Source of the DNA: Ruminococcus champanellensis 18P13 = JCM 17042 | Lineage (GTDB): Bacteria; Bacillota; Clostridia; Oscillospirales; Ruminococcaceae | Assembly: GCF_000210095.1 (NCBI RefSeq) | Contig: NC_021039.1 | Location: forward strand, 522,216 to 586,215 | DNA length: 64,000 bases | Direction of reading: 5' to 3' | Shown: piece after piece, positions 33,190 through 42,011 of the stretch | Layout of the letters: every line of letters starts with the position of its first letter | Position numbering within the stretch: position 1 is the stretch's first letter | The notes under the pieces: generated by a model | The model's input: only the letters and a program-made list of their open reading frames with translations | What the model was told of the DNA's origin: nothing | Databases searched by the model: none | Made by a program: the position numbers and the translations under genes

Positions 33190-34566
33190 ATGAAAAAGAA
33201 GACGATGGCTTGGGGCTGCGCTTTACTGATGGGGCTGACGCTGACGGCCTGCGGTGCGGATGCATCCAAATTTACCGGCTACATAGAGGATCTGGATATG
33301 CAGGGTGCCTACAGCTACTATGAGGATCATATTGATTCCTCCAAAAAGAAAGCAGAACTGGATCAGGAGATCAGTGAATCCATGGACGGACTGTATGACA
33401 AACTGGTGGATCAGTACATTGCGGGGAATCTGGATTCGGAAAAGCTTTCTTTGTTCAAGCAGCTTACATCGGATGCCGAATTTTCTGAAACATCCGGATA
33501 CAGCGACTTTTTGCAGGATCTTGCCTACATCGATCAATCCAAGCAGAATTATGACACTGCCATGCAGTATTACGACCAAAAGGATTACGATGCAGCCATC
33601 GCCTACTTTGGCGGAGTCATGCAAAGGGACACGGTTCGATATGAGGAGGCGCAGAAAACAATAGAAGCATGCCGTGCGGAACAAAGTAAGCAGCTGGTTC
33701 AGGACATTCAGTCCCAGATTCAGACGAAAGCATTTAAAGAGGCACATTATAAGATCGAGCAGCTGAAAAATACGGACAAGGAAGAAGCAGACAAGCTGGT
33801 TACAGAGTATGATGCTGCACTTAAGGCTGATGCAGACGCCAGGTTAACGTCCTACTTTGATGCCTTTGATTATGAAGGCGCAGTAGGTTACCTGGCGCAG
33901 GTAACTCCGCTTTGTTACTCCTCCGATCTGAGTGACCGGCAAACGCAGCTTGCAGATGAATTTGTTGTTTATGTTTTGAAAATTGCAGACAAGGATGCTG
34001 ACGCAGAGAATTATGAGGGAGCATCCGCTGTGGTGAAGCAGGCAATGAATGCATTGGGGCAGGACAATGAAAAGCTGTCCGGCGCCTATGATGCATACCG
34101 TTCTCACCTGCCGGTGTACCTGGTGGATCTGGATTATATGTCTTGTAAAAACCATGTGGCAACGCACGACACGCTGGAAGACAATACGGGGAATATGTAT
34201 CATAATGCACTGTATATGTATGAGAGAGTCTCTTGGCAAGATGGCGAAGGATCCGCAGATTATTTTATCAACGGAAAATATGCGACATTTTCCGGAACAG
34301 TTGCTGTGCCGCGGGGATTTGCAAATGATTCAAATTCAGCTTATTTTGAAGTATATGGAGACGGAAAGCTACTGTATACCTCGCCGACAATGAAGAATGA
34401 CTCTTTCCCGGAAGCATTTAATATTGATATTTCCGGTGTGAAGGTTTTGAAAATCTATTATCCCGATTCAAATGGAAATGCGAAATTGGCAACCATTTAT
34501 GACGGAAAATTGAATCCAAAAGAGGCAGACAAATCGTCGGATTCTTCTGAAGACAACGAGGAATAA
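33190..34566 (+). CDS. Lipoprotein with helical repeats and C-terminal NPCBM-like domain
   Basis: 458 residues starting MKKKTMAWGCALLMG. The signal peptide ends in a lipobox, LTAC at residues 17-20, so the protein is anchored on the outer face of the membrane. The middle (about 60-300) is helical with TPR-like pairs (YDTAMQYYDQKDYDAAIAYFGGVMQ). The last 140 residues have the pattern of an NPCBM/NEW2 carbohydrate-binding module (ADYFINGKYATFSGTVAVPRG, YFEVYGDGKLLYTSP, VKVLKIYY). A role in binding surface or host glycans is inferred. DNA here is visibly AT-richer than the surroundings. Confidence 0.75.
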   Translation: MKKKTMAWGCALLMGLTLTACGADASKFTGYIEDLDMQGAYSYYEDHIDSSKKKAELDQEISESMDGLYDKLVDQYIAGNLDSEKLSLFKQLTSDAEFSETSGYSDFLQDLAYIDQSKQNYDTAMQYYDQKDYDAAIAYFGGVMQRDTVRYEEAQKTIEACRAEQSKQLVQDIQSQIQTKAFKEAHYKIEQLKNTDKEEADKLVTEYDAALKADADARLTSYFDAFDYEGAVGYLAQVTPLCYSSDLSDRQTQLADEFVVYVLKIADKDADAENYEGASAVVKQAMNALGQDNEKLSGAYDAYRSHLPVYLVDLDYMSCKNHVATHDTLEDNTGNMYHNALYMYERVSWQDGEGSADYFINGKYATFSGTVAVPRGFANDSNSAYFEVYGDGKLLYTSPTMKNDSFPEAFNIDISGVKVLKIYYPDSNGNAKLATIYDGKLNPKEADKSSDSSEDNEE

Positions 34567-34669
34567 GCCTACTGCCCCCTGCTGCCATATGTGCAAATGG
34601 GGGCATACTGCTTGCTTCCGTGTGAAAGGAGAGTTTGCACAAAACGAAAAAGTGAAGGAGGACGATGAT

Positions 34670-35389
34670 ATGTTTTGTATGCGTTGTGGAAATGAAAATC
34701 CGGATGATGCGGTCTTTTGCCGCAAATGCGGCTATACCATGCAGTCGGTTGGTCAGCAGATTACACCCCCTGTGCCAGAACCTGAGCCTGCTGCCCATCG
34801 CTACGCTTCAGCCGATCAGGCAACGCTATATGGGTATCCGATCAAGGGGATAATTGCTTTGATGCTGCTTGTGGCGGCGTTCCTGGGTCTTATGCAGCCG
34901 GGACTTTCTGCACAGCTCCATTATGTGAAGCTGGAGTTTGATGCAAGAGAATATAATTTACCCCATGTGATCCAGATGTTTGTTTCGGAGGAGGAGATTC
35001 GACCAACCGCATGGAGTATTGAGAATGAGGATGAAGATGAGGAACAAATACTCCACTTTAAAGATGAGAAAGCCATTCACACCTGCTTTGTCTTCTTTTG
35101 TATTTCGGAAATTCTATCCGCAATATTGCTGATTGTGGGGCTCATTGTGGGGCTTGTATCTCATCGATATTCCGGAGCAGCTGTGGCAGCGTGCGCATGT
35201 GTTGTGATCATGTTTCTATTGGCAGCGTATCTGACAGGGAAATCCCCGATTATGACAACTGGTTCTTCTGGGCTTGTGTATTTGCGGTTTACAAGGGGGA
35301 AGGGAATCGCAATCTCTTTGATTTGTTCTGTGGCTGCAACTGTTGTGGGTCTCATCGGCAATCACGAGCATAAAACATCAGAGACATAG
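34670..35389 (+). CDS. Zinc-ribbon membrane protein, paralogue 2
   Basis: 239 residues starting MFCMRCGNENPDDAVFCRKCGY, with GAAGGAGGACG before the ATG. The N-terminal zinc ribbon is followed by a linker, a helix (about 60-80), an acidic extracytoplasmic loop rich in E and D (about 90-140), and three further helices. Paralogous to the 32421 product with the same order of parts; only the zinc ribbon is strongly conserved. Function unknown. It follows the lipoprotein gene by 103 nt with no terminator that has a T tract. Confidence 0.72.
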   Translation: MFCMRCGNENPDDAVFCRKCGYTMQSVGQQITPPVPEPEPAAHRYASADQATLYGYPIKGIIALMLLVAAFLGLMQPGLSAQLHYVKLEFDAREYNLPHVIQMFVSEEEIRPTAWSIENEDEDEEQILHFKDEKAIHTCFVFFCISEILSAILLIVGLIVGLVSHRYSGAAVAACACVVIMFLLAAYLTGKSPIMTTGSSGLVYLRFTRGKGIAISLICSVAATVVGLIGNHEHKTSET

Positions 35390-35428
35390 CGCATTGCTGA
35401 ATGCATCTGTTTAAAAAAGGAGGATTTT

Positions 35429-35681
35429 ATGATAAAGCAAACTGTAAGACGCGTGATTTTGTGGCTGACTGCGCTGGTGCTTTTGGCGTCTTACGTAGTT
35501 TCTGGGAGAAAGGATCTCACCTGCCTTGGATAGGGTGCTAAAGCAAGGAGAAGTGTTTGAAGCAAATCCAAATGGAGTTTTTACTGAGAGTAAGGACAAG
35601 TGTCCTTGGGTATGGGTCGGTATCATTGGCATGGCTCTGATTCTTGTGGGAGCTGTTGCGGTGTATCGAAAAAAGACCTGA
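35429..35681 (+). pseudogene. Small two-helix membrane protein gene broken by a +1 frameshift
   Basis: AAAAAAGGAGGATTTT precedes an ATG that gives MIKQTVRRVILWLTALVLLASYVVSG and then stops at 35531-35533. Removing one G from the GGG at 35504-35506 gives one continuous frame of about 83 residues. It has a signal-like N-terminal helix, a polar middle (GERISPALDRVLKQGEVFE) and a C-terminal helix (WVWVGIIGMALILVGAVAVY) ending RKKT at the TGA at 35679-35681. The well-formed ribosome site and the coherent second half argue for a real gene with a recent indel or a sequencing error. Alternatively the short product is used as a 34-residue peptide. Confidence 0.6.
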
Positions 35682-35716
35682 TGCCTTTATACCCCACCTA
35701 CTGATTTGCCGCATTT

Positions 35717-37045
35717 TTACGCTCTGACCGTGGCGGATGCATGCAGCGGCAGACTCAACGTAGAAACGGCACAACCCTCCTGGAGGATATCCAGCTGAAA
35801 TCTGCCGCCGTGGCTCTGGGCGATGCTTTGCAGGATCTTCAGCCCGTAGCCGTGCCCCGGCTCCTGCTTGGTGGTTTTTTGAGGTGCTTTGGCGGAATCG
35901 CTTTGGGGCTTGCAGCTGTTCTCCATCCGCAGCATATAGGTTTGCCCCAGTGCTTTCCCCTTGATCTCGATATAGCGGTAGCTGCTGCCGGACTGCTGGC
36001 ACGCCTCAATGGCATTGTCCAGCAGATTGGAAAACAACCCGCACAGTTCATAGTTGTTCAGCTCCAGTCGCTGGCTGTCCTGAAGGATGCACTGGGTTTC
36101 GATGCCAAGATTCCGGGCGGCGTTGGTCTTGATGGTCAGAACCACGTTGATGATGGGCGTACTGCAAAAGGAGATGAGCTTTGCGCCCCGGGTGCTGCCG
36201 CCGCAGCTGTGCAGCAATGCTCTGGCTTCCTCCACTTGCTGATTGTCCAGCATACACTGGATGGATTGGATCTGGTTGTTGTAGTCGTGCCGGATCCGGG
36301 ATGCCTCCTCAAACTGCTCTGTTGCCAGAAGGTAGTACTGGTAGGTGTTCTGCATTTCCAGCTGCAGTCCCTGCAGCTCTGCCTCCTTGATCCGGAAATC
36401 GTGCTGTCGGAGAAAGTAAAAGTACTGCTGGATCACCAGGATCAGCAGCAAAAGCTGAAATGCCTGGAGACACAGCAGCTTTGCAGTGGTAAGATGGTTC
36501 CAGTCCAGATACGTAAAACAGATCTGGAAGCCAAAGTGAGCGGCTATGGTAAAGAGAATGGAGCAAAGGTATCGGATCCGGTATCTGTCCTTTTTGAGCC
36601 GCAGCACAATGGTGATGCCTACATATATCAGGAACATTTCGTCCAAAGTCAAAATCTTTCCAACCAGAGTATACACCGTGTAGCCGTTCATGTTCGCCAT
36701 GCTGAGTCCGAAAAGCCCGCATTGCACGGCGAGTATGGACAATTCTCCGATCAGAGCGGTGACGATCAGGATCCCCAGCAGAATCAGCCTCTTTTTGACG
36801 CTTTCCTTGCAGAGCCACAGCCAGCTGCCCAGCAGAAACAGGGTATCAAAGGTGGAAACGATGGGCCCTCCCTGGGGAAGACCCATGCCGAACACCAGGA
36901 TAGTATGCTCCAGGATTAGAACGGTGTCGATGATGACGTTTGCTTTCAGAAAAGACCCCCGGAAGGTTCCGTATTCCCGCAGGAAAAAGAGTACCGTTAG
37001 CTGATCCGCCACGCAGGACAGAATGGAAAATATGTAGGCAGCCAT
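35717..37045 (-). CDS. AgrC-like GHKL sensor histidine kinase
   Basis: 442 residues. The N-terminal half has six to seven membrane helices (to about residue 215) with very short loops, as in AgrC/ComD-type peptide sensors. A coiled linker leads to the phosphorylated histidine motif RIRHDYNNQIQSIQ. The GHKL ATPase domain shows NLLDNAIEACQQ (N box) and GHGYGLKILQSIAQSHGG. It belongs to the HPK10 group that pairs with LytTR regulators; the regulator gene lies 53 nt upstream in the same direction. No agrB- or agrD-like gene is evident nearby, so the ligand is open. Confidence 0.88.
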   Translation of the reverse strand: MAAYIFSILSCVADQLTVLFFLREYGTFRGSFLKANVIIDTVLILEHTILVFGMGLPQGGPIVSTFDTLFLLGSWLWLCKESVKKRLILLGILIVTALIGELSILAVQCGLFGLSMANMNGYTVYTLVGKILTLDEMFLIYVGITIVLRLKKDRYRIRYLCSILFTIAAHFGFQICFTYLDWNHLTTAKLLCLQAFQLLLLILVIQQYFYFLRQHDFRIKEAELQGLQLEMQNTYQYYLLATEQFEEASRIRHDYNNQIQSIQCMLDNQQVEEARALLHSCGGSTRGAKLISFCSTPIINVVLTIKTNAARNLGIETQCILQDSQRLELNNYELCGLFSNLLDNAIEACQQSGSSYRYIEIKGKALGQTYMLRMENSCKPQSDSAKAPQKTTKQEPGHGYGLKILQSIAQSHGGRFQLDILQEGCAVSTLSLPLHASATVRA

Positions 37046-37098
37046 ATATCATGCTTCTTTCTTTCGGCAGCATTGCGCAGGGATGTGCGGTGCTGCTT

Positions 37099-37818
37099 TT
37101 ATAGTTTGTCGGATGTGAACCGGAAGAACGCATTCTCTACATCCTTGTAGCGGCGCTGGCTGATCAGAATGGACTTTCCGTTGTGGAGGATCATCTCATA
37201 CCGGCGCAGCTCCCGGATATGGTTCATGTTGATGTAGTAGCTTACATGACACCGGATGAAGCAGGAAGGCAGGAACTGTTCAATTTCAGCGATGCTGTAA
37301 TGGGAGGAAAACAGGGGTGCCGGCTTGCTGCCTGCATAATAATCATCGTAAAACTGGGTGCGGCGGTTTTCATTTTCAATGAATACCACATCCGCCGCCG
37401 GCAGGGAAACTAGCTTGTTGTCGGCTTCCCGGATATGGATCATGGGTCGGAGAATGGGCAGATGGTGGTTGATATTCAGCACCACCCGTGCTACCTTTTC
37501 CGGAGTAAAGGGCTTGGTGATAAAGCCGGAGGGCATGACGGAAAACACGTTTTCCCAGTACTGGGTATAGGCAGTGATAAACACGATCAGGCACAGGGGA
37601 TAGTGCTGTTTGATGTATTCGGCAAAGCGGATGCCGTTTTCATCGTGCTCCAGTCGGATATCCTGGAACAGCACGGCGGTGTCCCCGGACAACTGCCGGA
37701 TTGCATCCGCCTCCGTGGAGGCTGTCCGGATGTCCTGCTCGGTGTTATTGGGATCGGACAGCAAAAGCGTGCGCAGCTGGGCACAATGCGCCGGGTCGTC
37801 ATCGTAAATCAGATACAT
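37099..37818 (-). CDS. LytTR-family response regulator
   Basis: 239 residues starting MYLIYDDDPAHCAQL, with TTGGAG upstream. Homology starts here; the frame is open further upstream but only through a repeat element. The receiver domain has the acidic cluster D6-D8, phosphoacceptor D53 (VLFQDIRLEHDENG), T in FITAYTQYW and K in ITKPF. The LytTR DNA-binding domain (SLPAADVVFIENENRRTQFY ... SCFIRCHVSYYINMNHIRELRRYEMILHNGK) fills the C-terminal 100 residues. It should bind paired direct repeats such as those at 32303-32335. First gene of the regulator-kinase operon. Confidence 0.9.
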   Translation of the reverse strand: MYLIYDDDPAHCAQLRTLLLSDPNNTEQDIRTASTEADAIRQLSGDTAVLFQDIRLEHDENGIRFAEYIKQHYPLCLIVFITAYTQYWENVFSVMPSGFITKPFTPEKVARVVLNINHHLPILRPMIHIREADNKLVSLPAADVVFIENENRRTQFYDDYYAGSKPAPLFSSHYSIAEIEQFLPSCFIRCHVSYYINMNHIRELRRYEMILHNGKSILISQRRYKDVENAFFRFTSDKL

Positions 37819-37839
37819 GATTGGCTCCAATGGTATATA

Positions 37840-37872
37840 GGCAACGTGCCGCAAGTTCTTTGCGGTGTTGCC
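37840..37872. repeat. Short palindromic repeat, copy C
   Basis: GGCAAC..GCCGCAA (37840-37853) pairs with TTGCGGTGTTGCC (37860-37872). The ends match the outer ends of the 7218-7388 element with almost no interior. It sits 22 nt before the start codon of the LytTR regulator and could hide its ribosome site in the mRNA. Confidence 0.6.
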
Positions 37873-37996
37873 TGTAGTTTTGATGCTGCATCCTGTGGGT
37901 GCGTTATTTTCATTGTAGCATATTTGTCGAATTTGGTCAACGGCGGCACAGCGTACATGCTTCATTCTTTGTTCCCTGTCTTAGATTTACTCCATA

Positions 37997-38030
37997 TCAA
38001 AAAAACAAGCCAGGCATATGCCTGGCTTGT
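37997..38030 (-). terminator. Terminator of spoVT
   Basis: ACAAGCCAGGCAT and ATGCCTGGCTTGT form a perfect 13-bp stem; on the minus strand a run of six T follows. Confidence 0.85.
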
Positions 38031-38032
38031 TT

Positions 38033-38563
38033 TTATGCTTCGATTTGCTTTCCAAGAAACTGGGCGGCTGCCGTAATCAGACTCACCTGCAGCTCCGAGG
38101 GGGACTTGCCGTCTCCCAGGAATGCCACCGCCCCGGTCACATCTCCGGAGGTGAAAATAGGCTGACAGGCAATGGCGCTCTTGTCGATGCCCTCCACCGA
38201 GAAAAAGGTCTGCTCCGGCTTGCCTGCATAACTGCGCCGGTTTTCCATCAGATCCTCCAGCGCCGGAGACACCCGCCGCTCGTGGAATTCCTTTTTCGGC
38301 ACACCTGCTACTGCGACCACATGATCCCGGTCAAACACCACCGTGGGGCAGCCTGCAAGCTTATGCATGATCTCCGCCACCTGGGCGGCGTTTTCGCCGA
38401 TCTCGTTGATGGCGGAATATTTTTTGAAAATGACCTCTCCGTCATTGCTGGTGTAGATCTCCAGAGGGTCTCCCTCCCGGATCCGCATGGTGCGGCGGAT
38501 CTCCTTGGGGATGACCACCCGTCCCAGATCATCGATTCTTCTGACTATCCCTGTGGCTTTCAT
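38033..38563 (-). CDS. spoVT: Stage V sporulation regulator SpoVT
   Basis: 176 residues starting MKATGIVRRIDDLGRVVIPKEIRRTMRIREGDPLEIYTSNDGEVIFKKYS-type N-terminus, the AbrB swapped-hairpin DNA-binding domain in its SpoVT form. The rest is a GAF-like domain (about 60-176). GAGG stands 9 nt before the ATG. In Bacillus SpoVT is made in the forespore under sigma-G and adjusts the sigma-G regulon. A good sigma-G type promoter lies upstream here. Monocistronic. Confidence 0.93.
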   Translation of the reverse strand: MKATGIVRRIDDLGRVVIPKEIRRTMRIREGDPLEIYTSNDGEVIFKKYSAINEIGENAAQVAEIMHKLAGCPTVVFDRDHVVAVAGVPKKEFHERRVSPALEDLMENRRSYAGKPEQTFFSVEGIDKSAIACQPIFTSGDVTGAVAFLGDGKSPSELQVSLITAAAQFLGKQIEA

Positions 38564-38602
38564 TGCTTCATACCTCGCAATCCATAGATTTGTTTGCAGT
38601 TC

Positions 38603-38632
38603 TAGTATTTGTTTGTGGGATTGGAATATACA
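38603..38632 (-). promoter_or_regulatory. Candidate sigma-G promoter of spoVT
   Basis: Minus strand TGTATA (38627-38632), 17-nt spacer, AATACTA (38603-38609), close to the sigma-G pattern TGMATA/CATACTA (one mismatch in each box). Confidence 0.65.
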
Positions 38633-38759
38633 CGCCACAGGGCTTCGTTATTTTTTGGCAGAGGACAGGGCGGATTCCAGCTCTGCATTCTGCTATGTTT
38701 CTGCAACGTCGAACAAAACACGTCTGACGACTGTTTATCATTGCATCAATGAGCTTGCG

Positions 38760-41700
38760 TTATACCTGCACCTGCGCATGGCTTCCGCCCGCAGGCTGCT
38801 TGGTCACAAGGATCTGCTTATCAATTTGATTTTTCAGTGCGCCCACATGGGAGATGATCCCCACCAGTCGGTTGGATTCCGTCAGGCTTTGCAATGCACG
38901 CATGGCCTGCTGCAGGGTTTCCTCATCCAGAGAACCAAAGCCCTCATCCACGAACATGGTGTCCAGCCGGATGCCGCCTGCGCTGGACTGGATCTCGTCC
39001 GACAGTCCCAGTGCCAGGGACAGGGACGCCATAAAGGACTCGCCGCCGGACAGGGTACGGACGCTGCGCTCCGTGCCGTTGTAGTGATCCACCACGCAAA
39101 GCTCCAGCCCGGACTGGCTCCGCAGATCCGTGGCGGATTGCTGTCGCTTTAATTCATACTGCCCGCTGGACATCACCAAAAACCGGCGGTTTGCCCGGCG
39201 AATGATCCGGTCAAAATAGTGCATCTGCACAAAGGTTTCCAGTGCCACCCGTTCCTTGCCGGATAGCTTGCCTGCCGCTGTGTTGGAAAGACCGCTGACC
39301 ATTCGCAGCTCCTGCATGGTTTTCTCCAGTCGGGCCTGCTGTTGGAGGATGCCATCTCTGGCAGAGCGGTTCAGTCCCAACCGGCTGATCCGGTGGGTTT
39401 TTTCCTGACCTGCCTGCTGCTTGTCCTGTTCAAGCTGTCGGAGCTGTGCCTCCAGACCGGGCACATCCTCCTGCTGGTACTGGGCAAGCTGCTCCTCCAG
39501 GGTGCGGCACCGGGACTGGGCTGTGGCATGCGCCTCCCGGGCGGCGTCATAAGCCTGCTGCCGCTGTACGGCAAGCTGCTCCAACCGGCTCTGTTCCCCC
39601 TCCAGTGCGGTGATCTGTGCCTGTGCTTCCTTCCGGTCGGCAAAGGGCAGTAGCTGACTGTATTCCTCCAGCTGCTTGGCGGCAGTGGATGCCTGCTCCA
39701 GCAGCCGTGCAAGCTGCTCCCGTGCGTCGGCATAATCCGATTCCATCTGCCGTAGCTGTGCCTCGTCCCGGGGATTGGACTGCTCCAGCTCCTGCCGCCG
39801 TGCCACGTTCTGCTCCTCCCGTTGGAGTCTGCCGGACAGGCTGTCGGCAGAAATACTGGATGCCTTCTGCATCAGATTCAGCTTTTTGGGAAGCATATCC
39901 AGGGTGCAGTCCAGTTCCAGTGTCCGGGTGTGTTCCAGCAGCTGCTCCGCTGCTGCCTGTACCTGGGCATCCAGACTGCTCCGGGCATCCCGCTTTCCGG
40001 CAAGCGCATCCTCCATCTGCCGCAGGATCTGCTCCGTCTTGGGCTGTTCCGTTTCCAGTTGCCTGCGCAAGGCGATATGCTGCTCCGTTTCCGTCAGCTC
40101 CGCATCCAGCCCGGCTTGCTTGTCCTTGAGCAGGCTCTGCTCCTGCTGTAAATGCCCCGGCAGGGCGGGCAGATCCCGCTCCAGTCCCAAGGCGCTGCAC
40201 TGCTCCCGGATGCTCTGGGCAAGGCTTTCCGCTTTGCCCCGGAGGGTGCCTGCATGCCGGCTTGCCTGGGTGCATGTCTGCTGGGCTTTGTCGCTGCGGT
40301 TCCGGGCAGCTTTCAGTTCGGCTTCTGTTGGCGCATTCTTTGCCGGCTGTGCCGGGTGGGGATGGGATGCAGCGCCGCATACGGGGCAGGGTGCGCCATC
40401 TTGCAGGGATGCCGCCAGGATTCCAGCCTGGGCATCCAGGAACGCCTGCTGCATCCGGTCATAGGCGTCCTTTTCCTGCTGCATGGTTTCTGCGGCAGCG
40501 GCATATGCCCGCTGTGCCTGTTCCAGCTCTCCGCTTTGGATCCGGTATGCGTCCAGCCGTTGGGCAAGGGTAGCTAGCTGCTCTGTACGCTGTTCTGCTG
40601 CCTGCTTCTGTGCCAGCAGCCGCTCCTGCCGTGCCGGAGCATCCCCCAGCGTCTGCAACTGCTCAGTGAGCTGCTCCAGGGTCTGCCGTTGCTGTCCGGC
40701 GGCATGCTCCGCCTGTTGATATGCCTGTTGAGCGGCTGCAAGCTGTCTGCACAGCTTATCATAGCCGGTCAGCTTTTCGGACAGCACTGCCAGATGTTGA
40801 TCCTTCTTCTGCTGCTCCTTGATCAGTGCAGCCAGCTTTTCCCGGTTCTCTCCGGCGTTGGCGAGGCTTTTCAGCTCCAGGACATGCTTTTCGTACCGGC
40901 TGCGCCCCTGGGCAATGCGCTCCTGGGTCTGCTTGATCTCCTGCTGGCTGTGGGTCGCATCTTGCTTCATCTGTGCCAGGGTGGTGCGTAGCTGCTCCTT
41001 TTCCGCATACCGGGGCAACTGCTCCCGGATCCGGGTGATCTCTACGGTCAGCTCCTTTTGCCGGGTCTGATCCGACAGAGAAGCATCCAGCGTTGCCTTG
41101 CAGGCATCCCGCTGCTGCTTCTGTGCCTTCAGTTGTTCCTGTGCCTGCCGGTATGCTTCCCGGAGTCTGGCAGCCTGCTTTGCCCTGTCCAGGGACTGAT
41201 GCAGAACGGTTAGCTGCTCCTCCAACCGGGCGCAGGTCTGTTCCGCCTGTTCCAGACCCTGTGCGTCCCGTTCCAGCAGCCGTTCCAGCAGGGGCAGCAG
41301 CTCGCTTTCCGGCAGAGTGCCCTCCAGGAGTCCTGTCAGCGTTTCCTGTTCCGGATCTTCCGGCATCAGCCGGATCCCGGCGGTGTACTGGCTGATGGCG
41401 CTGCGGATGCTGCTTCTGGTGCGTTCCAGCTCTCCGGTGCGCTCCTTGAGCCTGTCCTGTAAGCGGCGGTATGGCTCCGTCCGGAACAGTTTCCGGAAGA
41501 TCTGTACCCGGTCATCGGTGGTGGCAAGGAGCATCCGGTAAAAGTCCCCCTGTGCCAGCATGGCGATCTGGGAGAACTGGTTCCGGTCGATGCCCAGCAG
41601 CTCCTGTACCGCCTGGTTCACCTCCTTGACCCGGGACAGCACCCTCCCGTCCGGCATGGTCAGCTCCGCTTCTGCACTCTGGGGGGTGGTGCCTGCTCCA

Positions 41701-42011
41701 CGGGTCTTGGGTCGGTCGTATGCCGGATTCCGCCGGATGGTGTAGCGCTTTCCACCGTAGGCAAAGGTCAGCTCCACATAGGTGGGGGTGGCTGGGTCTG
41801 CATACTTGCTGCGGAGCATGCTACTGCTCCGGTTCTGTCCGCTTGCCTCCCCGTACAGGGCAAAGGCAATGGCGTCAAACAGGGTGGTCTTGCCTGCTCC
41901 CGTGTCTCCGGTGATTAGATACAGCCCCCGTTCCCCCAGTTGCTCCAGCGGCAGGGTGGTCTTTCCCGCATAGGGGCCGAATGCGGACATGGTCAGTGTA
42001 AGCGGTCTCAT
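38760..42011 (-). CDS. sbcC: DNA double-strand-break nuclease subunit SbcC
   Basis: 1083 residues, SMC/Rad50-like ATPase. The N-terminal Walker A is ITGDTGAGKTTLFDAIAFALYG; two very long coiled coils, rich in Q, E and A, flank a zinc hook (APCPVCGAASHPHP) near the middle. The C-terminal part has the ABC signature LSGGESFMASLSLALGLSD and Walker B LDTMFVDEGFGSLD. With SbcD it trims DNA ends, hairpins and protein-blocked breaks. The ATG overlaps the sbcD stop (ATGA), so the subunits are translationally coupled. Confidence 0.95.
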   Translation of the reverse strand: MRPLTLTMSAFGPYAGKTTLPLEQLGERGLYLITGDTGAGKTTLFDAIAFALYGEASGQNRSSSMLRSKYADPATPTYVELTFAYGGKRYTIRRNPAYDRPKTRGAGTTPQSAEAELTMPDGRVLSRVKEVNQAVQELLGIDRNQFSQIAMLAQGDFYRMLLATTDDRVQIFRKLFRTEPYRRLQDRLKERTGELERTRSSIRSAISQYTAGIRLMPEDPEQETLTGLLEGTLPESELLPLLERLLERDAQGLEQAEQTCARLEEQLTVLHQSLDRAKQAARLREAYRQAQEQLKAQKQQRDACKATLDASLSDQTRQKELTVEITRIREQLPRYAEKEQLRTTLAQMKQDATHSQQEIKQTQERIAQGRSRYEKHVLELKSLANAGENREKLAALIKEQQKKDQHLAVLSEKLTGYDKLCRQLAAAQQAYQQAEHAAGQQRQTLEQLTEQLQTLGDAPARQERLLAQKQAAEQRTEQLATLAQRLDAYRIQSGELEQAQRAYAAAAETMQQEKDAYDRMQQAFLDAQAGILAASLQDGAPCPVCGAASHPHPAQPAKNAPTEAELKAARNRSDKAQQTCTQASRHAGTLRGKAESLAQSIREQCSALGLERDLPALPGHLQQEQSLLKDKQAGLDAELTETEQHIALRRQLETEQPKTEQILRQMEDALAGKRDARSSLDAQVQAAAEQLLEHTRTLELDCTLDMLPKKLNLMQKASSISADSLSGRLQREEQNVARRQELEQSNPRDEAQLRQMESDYADAREQLARLLEQASTAAKQLEEYSQLLPFADRKEAQAQITALEGEQSRLEQLAVQRQQAYDAAREAHATAQSRCRTLEEQLAQYQQEDVPGLEAQLRQLEQDKQQAGQEKTHRISRLGLNRSARDGILQQQARLEKTMQELRMVSGLSNTAAGKLSGKERVALETFVQMHYFDRIIRRANRRFLVMSSGQYELKRQQSATDLRSQSGLELCVVDHYNGTERSVRTLSGGESFMASLSLALGLSDEIQSSAGGIRLDTMFVDEGFGSLDEETLQQAMRALQSLTESNRLVGIISHVGALKNQIDKQILVTKQPAGGSHAQVQV

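Noticed and set aside
35411..36002. Extra minus-strand genes beside the AgrC-like kinase
   Set aside because: They overlap the kinase and the frameshifted gene in other frames, without ribosome sites or motifs.
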